Shown: in pieces, positions 57,590-64,000 of the stretch
Position numbering within the stretch: the stretch's first letter is position 1
Layout of the letters: each line of letters opens with the position of its first letter
Assembly (NCBI GenBank): GCA_016806645.1
Contig: JACSYO010000503.1
Location: forward strand, 2,473,501-2,537,500
From: Ophiodon elongatus
Taxonomy: Eukaryota > Chordata > Actinopteri > Perciformes > Hexagrammidae
DNA length: 64,000 nt
Reading direction: 5' to 3'
The notes under the pieces: generated by a model
Databases searched by the model: none
Told to the model about the DNA's origin: nothing
What the model saw: only the letters and a program-made list of their open reading frames with translations
Position numbers and translations under genes: made by a program

Positions 57590-60500
57590 GGTGATGTGGA
57601 GCAGAGGTCCGTGAGTGGAAAGAAAACCCCATAAGACTACTAATCCTATTATCCAAAAGCATGCGGGTATTGGGTATTGGAGCTTTGGTATTCTTTCCAG
57701 GTAGTTTTCAGTTTGACAGATGACACTGAAGATTAATGTTCCCTCAGATGCCCGGGGACCCGGAGCAGTTGATCATAGGAGCCCGTTCTCTACCTGAACT
57801 ATCACTGTGGTTAATGGAACTGAAGAAAACATTCTCCATTAGGCTGTCCATTTGACTCTTTGTTTGTCTCAAAGTATCTTTACTGCACTCTGACCAACAC
57901 GGCATTCATCCAGTTGACAGGAACGCGTGGCTGCTGGATGCTGACCGAGCAGGTAATGTAACACTTATGTAATCCCAAATCTAATGAAAGGAAGAAAAAG
58001 ACTCTTAGCACCATCATGGAAGAAGCTCTTTTTTTTTCGAATTGCATAAACGCATATGAATACATTTTTTTTTCTCTGCATTGTGTTTCACGCAGAATAA
58101 AGCAATACTTAACATGAGCTTTGAACGCCCATTCCTCTGCTGCATATGTACTCCTTCCCTGCTGGAGTGGAACACTTCCTCATGTTGAGACTGCACCTCT
58201 GCAAGAACCAGCGCTGTGTTCAAAGGCATCCCAAGGGTGCTGACCAATAGCAAAGTCAGTAAGAATTACATCCTCCTCACGTGTGCATCCTCCATACTAC
58301 TGATCTGGAAATAACCAGCATCAAGATCAGAAGAACCCTCTCATCTCCTGTGTGGTCAGTGGACGAGACTAATCGTCTTTGATCCTCCATCGTTTGTAGT
58401 ACACCTAAACATTTTGTTTTTTTTTGAGACACTCACCTTGTCGTGACCTGATAAGCGGTAGTTCAACATTTCTTAAAAAGTGCCCAGGTCAGCTGTCTCT
58501 AGTCCTTTTAATAAAAAAGGGTATTTTTCATTCAGACATGTTTACACGTCATAGCAGGGGGGAAATTATAATGATGGCTGAATTCCATTTAGCTGCTCCA
58601 GTTTTAGGGTCCTGTTGTTGTGCACCCATCGTTTATGTTATTAGTGACAACAGCTTTTCCTGCTGCGACGAATCAAAATGTCCGCTGTGAATAAGAGCCT
58701 CTCATGATTCCCTGGAATTACAACTCTAGCTAGAAGAACTGACGTGGATCACAGCAACGAGAGACTCCCAGTACCACGGTTGACAAGACTTTCTAGCGGT
58801 GCAAAAAAATAAAAGAGGCAATTTTTTCTTCTCAGTGCATCGTGCTTTATTAACATCACCCAATGTTTCCGGTTCGCTTGCCTTCATCACGGTGGTTTTT
58901 AATTTAGATGGATTTGTGTGCATTCTCAAAGTTCACAAATTGTCAATATGCCAACAAAACAAACATGAACGGCGCACATACGCCTGAACCCCCCGCCGTG
59001 CAGATAAAGACTCTTAATCCATGAATTTTAAAATGTTTAATCCGTATGGTTTCGGTTTTTCTTTCGAGAAGAATCAATAAAGTATGTTAGCATCTCAGAA
59101 ATGAACCACTGGAGTGCTCTCGAAACGTTTTGTTTCAAAAGAAGAAGAAAACAAATTCATTATAAAACATCTCACTCGGTAAACAAAGTTGCAGTTTGGA
59201 GTCGATGGCTCGAGGCACGTCGAGAAACAAAGGGAAATCCAAAGCACTCAAAGAGTTCTGAGCTGACACCTACGTACCGCATCCTGAAGAAGACTCCTGC
59301 CGAAGCCCGTGGGCGTCAGCTCGAATAAAAAGGTTTTACTACGAGAGGTTTCCGTCTTTATTGTATGTTGAGTATATGTCAATGGATTGATAAGCATTTG
59401 TCTTGATTACATTTACTTTGGAACTCGAGTTTTTGGTGGCTTGTTCCAGTTAATGAGCAATTCTAAAAATAATAAATCACAATATGCCGAACTGTATGTG
59501 AATGCTGGCAGGGAACTTTAATAGGCTCATCCTGATTGGCTGAGACCTTTTCACCTCTTCACTTTCAGTTTGAAAGCAATTGTTTTCCTTCTTGCGGTTT
59601 AGCGTCAGTGGCGTCGCAAACAATTCATGATATTTTGGAACATTCAGCAGCTCCATCGCTCGGAGGACTTTACATAACCACATCCATCAGCGACTGGGAG
59701 GACGACATATGAAAATGGCCTGAAGTCACATAAGAGAGCATTTTTAATTATGTTGCAGTGTCTCTTGGCGTCGATGGCTCCGCTGTGAGGAACCACGAAA
59801 GTATTGAAACATGCTGCTGGTCGGATTCCGCATGCAAAAGCTCACGTCAACAGTGTTTTGTAATAAATGGTAGACTAAGGTCCGCACAGAGCGTTGCAAT
59901 GATATAGCACAATAATCACACTTACACTCTAAAATGGAAGTATGAACACAAAAAGACGCAATGCTGAAGCACCCTAGTGTAGGCAAAGAGAATAATGTCA
60001 ATGGAGCTTCATCTGAAAGCTCCAACTGGGTTCATAGATGTCTGGTTATAATGTGTAACCAGGATTTTAATTTCTGTAGTCGGATGGGAATATGTATGAA
60101 ATGTAGGTTTAACATGACGTATCATATTATATTGTAGTGTATCCTATCATCATACTATCGATTTGTTGATGATTTCGTTTGGATTTGCTGAACAAAAAAA
60201 CGTGTTTGATCAAACTTAAACGTTGTTTCTCAATAGAGTGAGATCAGGATGGTTTCATCTAGAACCAGGATTTCCATGATTCGACTTGAGGGGTTGAAAA
60301 AAAGGAAATTGCAAATTCTCAATGAGCATTTTGAGATTGTGTTTTTTCGAGGGTCCGTGAATCAACAACTGAAAACAGTTAGTCAGATTTGATGGTTTTC
60401 TTGTTAAAATTTAAGCTGTATGTCGTAATCTTAAGACAGGGATCCAGAAAATAAACTTTAAAACAAAGCCACGGCCTGTAAGCACCGTGGCGTGACTAAC

Positions 60501-63500
60501 GTGTTGGACTTCTTCGGGGCAGTTTGTTCGGCCGTGTGAGAAATGTTCCAGCAATCGCATTCATTTTAGCCATTCTTGGGTCTTACAACTCCATAAAAAG
60601 AAATGTCTCTTTGGGTTCCGAGACGTTTGGCGGTCATTACCAGGCACTCGACTCTCTAAAAGACTACTTCTACTCCACTATTTCACAGTGGGCTGGTAGC
60701 ACACAATCAGTGTGTGGGAGCTTTTGAGCTAGAAGCTTTTGAGCTGGGAGCAGCTGCCCACGGTTTTACATTGGGAGGTCAGTGAGAGCCAGAGGGACCC
60801 AACCAGTCGGGCTTTGGTGAACCAAAACAATAAACTGGAAGAGGCTGAAGGCTGCTCCGAGCTGCAGACCGGGCCATTCAGCAGTATTTATAACACTTTT
60901 ACGGCATCATTTCATTTAGTGTGGATAAAGAAAACATTGCTGCGTGCCGTTTTAATTTGACATCCAAAGAGGGTTTCATTTCACATTGCCTTACATTATA
61001 TATTATTATATCGAGATCTCATTAAAGATGCCGAGGTATTTTCATCCTGATGGACTCATCAACATCAGGACCGGATCCACGACAGGGATGTTCAAACGGC
61101 TAAATGATCCAGATCCTCATTAAAATATTAGAAGAACAGGGCCTGGAATGAACCTGTCAGTATATTTAACCTGTTAACAGTCTCACCATGCACATCTGCT
61201 TCTTGGTTCATTGACAAAGCCTTCACAGTGGTACTACAAAAGAGGCTCCTGTCTTCATTAACACCCATTCCTCTTGAAAGTCAAGTAGGATCAGCCGGAA
61301 ATTACACAAACCTTTATTCCCTACTCGCCATCAGGGATTAGAAAATGTTTTGGACTGGAATTGAGAAGAAAGGGCTTTATGCCGTGCTAAAGGCAATTTT
61401 ACGTCAGACAAGCCTCTTCCAGCCCTCCATTGAAAGCTCAATAGGAGATTGTGAGAGGTTTTCACACCAAATCACTCAGCCAATAATCACCGGCTACAGT
61501 ACAAATATGAACTTGAAGTGCCTCGGCATCTCTTTTAGCAATACAAGGAAACTAAGCCATTCATTTTTAGTGTGTTCAAATTGCTTTCCTCAACTTGTTT
61601 GCCTCGGTTTCTTTTAAAGGAATGCATCAGCCCCGATGTTGATAAAGAAACCAAAATGGCATTGAGATTCCGGAGGCGCAATTACGTACCGCACAAGTCC
61701 CGACACTTTAGAAAATTCAGAAAGACGGAGCAATAAACCCTCGCGTCTTTTCTTTCAAGAGAAAGCAACCAGACCACCGGTGTCGGTTGTATTATAAAGA
61801 CCCGCCAAACAAAACGACGAGATGAATGGGAAGAGAAGAGACTCTTCGCAAAGATTTCCTCTGTGATTACTTGGTATCGTACAGGCTGCGCTACGCTGGA
61901 GCTCGACTCCAGCCGGGGAAGCACAAACATGAGGCAACCTCAGTCCTCCATCAGCCCCCTTAACTGCCTCATATTTTGCATATAGCTGTTATTATTAAAT
62001 TTAAATGAGCGAGGCTGCCTTTTGCCGAGCAAGAGGACTGTGACCTTCTGAATACATTTGTAGAACGCATATTTGAGTATCGTGTGACAGATCTGAATGC
62101 CGTCTGTCACCTCGCCGTCCAGCCGAGGCCGCCGTCCACGCCACGGCCCGTCCACGCCACGGTCAGTGGCACCGCTTCCTTCTCAAGGTGGCTGATGTTA
62201 CCCAAGATGTGGCAGCATCTGGATTCCAGATGGACCTCGTCTCAGGGACCGCTTTAATGGTAACACCACGGATGTTTTTCTGGCCACTTTTATACACCGC
62301 TCCTTTCTGGGTCAGCGCAAACGAACCGTTATGTGCAGGAGTGCCCTAATTGTAGCTGTAAACAACAGGATGCTATTATTACAGCCCAAAATCAAACAGC
62401 AGACAAATGGACCGTAAGACACCCGACAAAGGCTTCAGACGGAGGTGTCATTATTCATTCTGTGTCTTTTGCCGTGTTACCATTCACATATTTGCATGTG
62501 CGTTTTGAAGAATCGCATTAGAAGAGCAAAATTTGATAAAAAACCTCCCCAATGGCAGAAAAAAAAGCGTTTTCCGCCTTCGTCGAAAAATTATTGAAGC
62601 GCTAAATTGATTATGGAAACCCCCTTGCCGAATAAATTCTGACGTAGCGAACATTAGAGTCACGTGACTGATTCCCAGATGTTTTCCGCTGTGGGCGTCC
62701 TGCTGGATATTCCCATCTAGTGCGAAGGCTCGTCCTCGTCTCCAGACAGCGTGAAACATGGCGAATAGCAGCTGGCATGAAACAACAATTAAAAATTGTC
62801 CAATTGAAACAAATTCTTGAAGAAAATTAGTTTCTATCGTAAATGAGTCAAATGGCTGAGCCGACTTTTGTTTCTGGTTCACAAACCTTTACTTCTTCTA
62901 CTGAGTTTACTGGCGGATTACAGCCATACGTCGCTCATAGCGCCAACCGATGAAACTACGCCGTAGCCGAGGTTATTTCCTCTAAACCGGTTCTTTTTTT
63001 TTTTTTGTGACATTTCAAACGTCGCTTGACAGTTGATTGTGAAACCCAGCCGTTGTTACTCAGACTGGATCACACGTAGAGAACTCTGGAACAAAACAAT
63101 CGGCTTTCATGTGAATGCACAGAATTCGTCCACTCGACTATTATTCCATTTGAACTGGCAGTGAAACTGAAATCCTTCTGTAAACACATTACCTTGGCCT
63201 TGATGATCCCCATTTGATCCTAGTGTGGGAACATTGTTCGGTATTATGGAGAGCGGTATGTCACAGAACATAAAGCCACGACAGCATGTAACAAAGTAAT
63301 GAAGAAAAAATGAATGAACATCAGCACTACTTTGAGTCTCGCTGTTTTGTTTAGTTCGTTACGGAATAGACTCGAGAATCGGCTCCACAGTATTGCATGT
63401 GTCCGAACCATTTTACTAGCATTCATAGTTTCATGAATAGCTGATACAAATTATTATCCACATCTTATCAGTTGTTGCATTTGAAGAGAATCGAGATGCA

Positions 63501-64000
63501 TATCAGCGCACTAACAGAACCCTTTGAGCTTTTTTCCCCCTGAGATGTCAGTGAGTTCATACTCCAGTGTGCTTATTATTTTTCAAGTAGACACTATCTA
63601 AAAAGGAGCATATAGTTAAGAACCTCTCTGGATCCTATATATTCCACACGCTCACTTTGCCTCAACGTCGGCAGACTGTTTAATTATATCTGCATGGACT
63701 AGCACACACACACAACTTCATATTATTCTTATTCTGTTAACCAGCCTTAATCAGCCTCAGACTGTGGGGGGTATGTGCCTTCATACAGGTACTTAAACAA
63801 TAGGCATTTGAACTAAGAGTGTCTTGAAAAGCATGTTTGCCATTTTACTCATTAGGCGACCTCTATATGCAGCTGTCATGTACTGTCAGCCTTTTGTGCA
63901 AAGCACGAGCGATCGTGTAGTGTAATTTAAATGTAATCGACTTAACCTCAACCAAAGTAAACACACAGCCACAGCAGGCAGCTGTTCTCAGTCAAAAGAA
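57590..64000. other. lingo1 upstream region to window end, no gene seen
   Basis: About 6.4 kb, repeat-poor, unique-looking. No coding exon found. The stretch 61,340-61,620 has the even composition and Sox/homeodomain-like sites expected of conserved enhancers (aatcactcagccaataatca, agcaatacaaggaaac), and 62,100-62,165 contains a short tandem gtccacgccacgg. Non-coding first exons of lingo1 may lie here or beyond the edge. Confidence 0.35.

Noticed and set aside
1..64000. CRISPR arrays, bacterial operons, phage or functional tRNA/rRNA genes
   Set aside because: None seen; the window is eukaryotic, and the only tRNA-like sequences are SINE heads with degenerate or unpaired arms.

Overview
The window looks like teleost fish genomic DNA. 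It is AT-rich and intron- or intergenic-dominated, with many long (CA)n, (TG)n, (GA)n and (AT)n microsatellites, decayed teleost-type L2 LINEs, tRNA-derived SINEs, a Tc1 transposase relic and several families of small non-autonomous DNA transposons. Open reading frames are mostly chance. Only two protein-coding loci can be supported, both on the minus strand.

Left part (1-6,200): the first coding exon of a KCNQ1 potassium channel gene lies at 5,500-5,837. Its downstream exons would lie beyond the left edge, so 1-5,499 is read as kcnq1 intron 1. That intron holds dispersed repeats, microsatellites and one weak candidate terminal exon (2,528-2,647). A GC-richer stretch at 5,838-6,190 is the likely 5' UTR/promoter side.

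Middle part (6,200-about 45,000): no gene was recognised. This is an intergenic region packed with mobile-element debris: at least six dispersed families with two or more copies (called A, B, C, D, E and G here), two TTAA-flanked MITE types, an hAT-type MITE with an 8-bp target duplication and a second repeat nested inside it, two L2 remnants, two SINEs, a Tc1 remnant, and long inverted repeats and palindromes.

Right part (about 45,000-64,000): lingo1, minus strand. The whole protein is encoded in one exon (49,445-51,292 for the ORF), with a strong splice acceptor just 5' of the start codon. Everything above 51,305 is therefore probably intron or upstream sequence whose 5' non-coding exons I cannot place. 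This part is poorer in repeats. Some stretches look like the AT-rich, homeodomain-site-rich DNA typical of conserved enhancers, but no alignment was possible to test that.

The two genes do not form a pathway. KCNQ1 is a voltage-gated K+ channel and LINGO1 a neuronal membrane LRR-Ig protein. They are transcribed in the same direction, about 43 kb apart. I did not find a new biological system. The most useful observations are the AG|GTAAGC dual splice motif at the lingo1 coding exon, the nested hAT MITE with intact target duplications, and the perfect palindromes.
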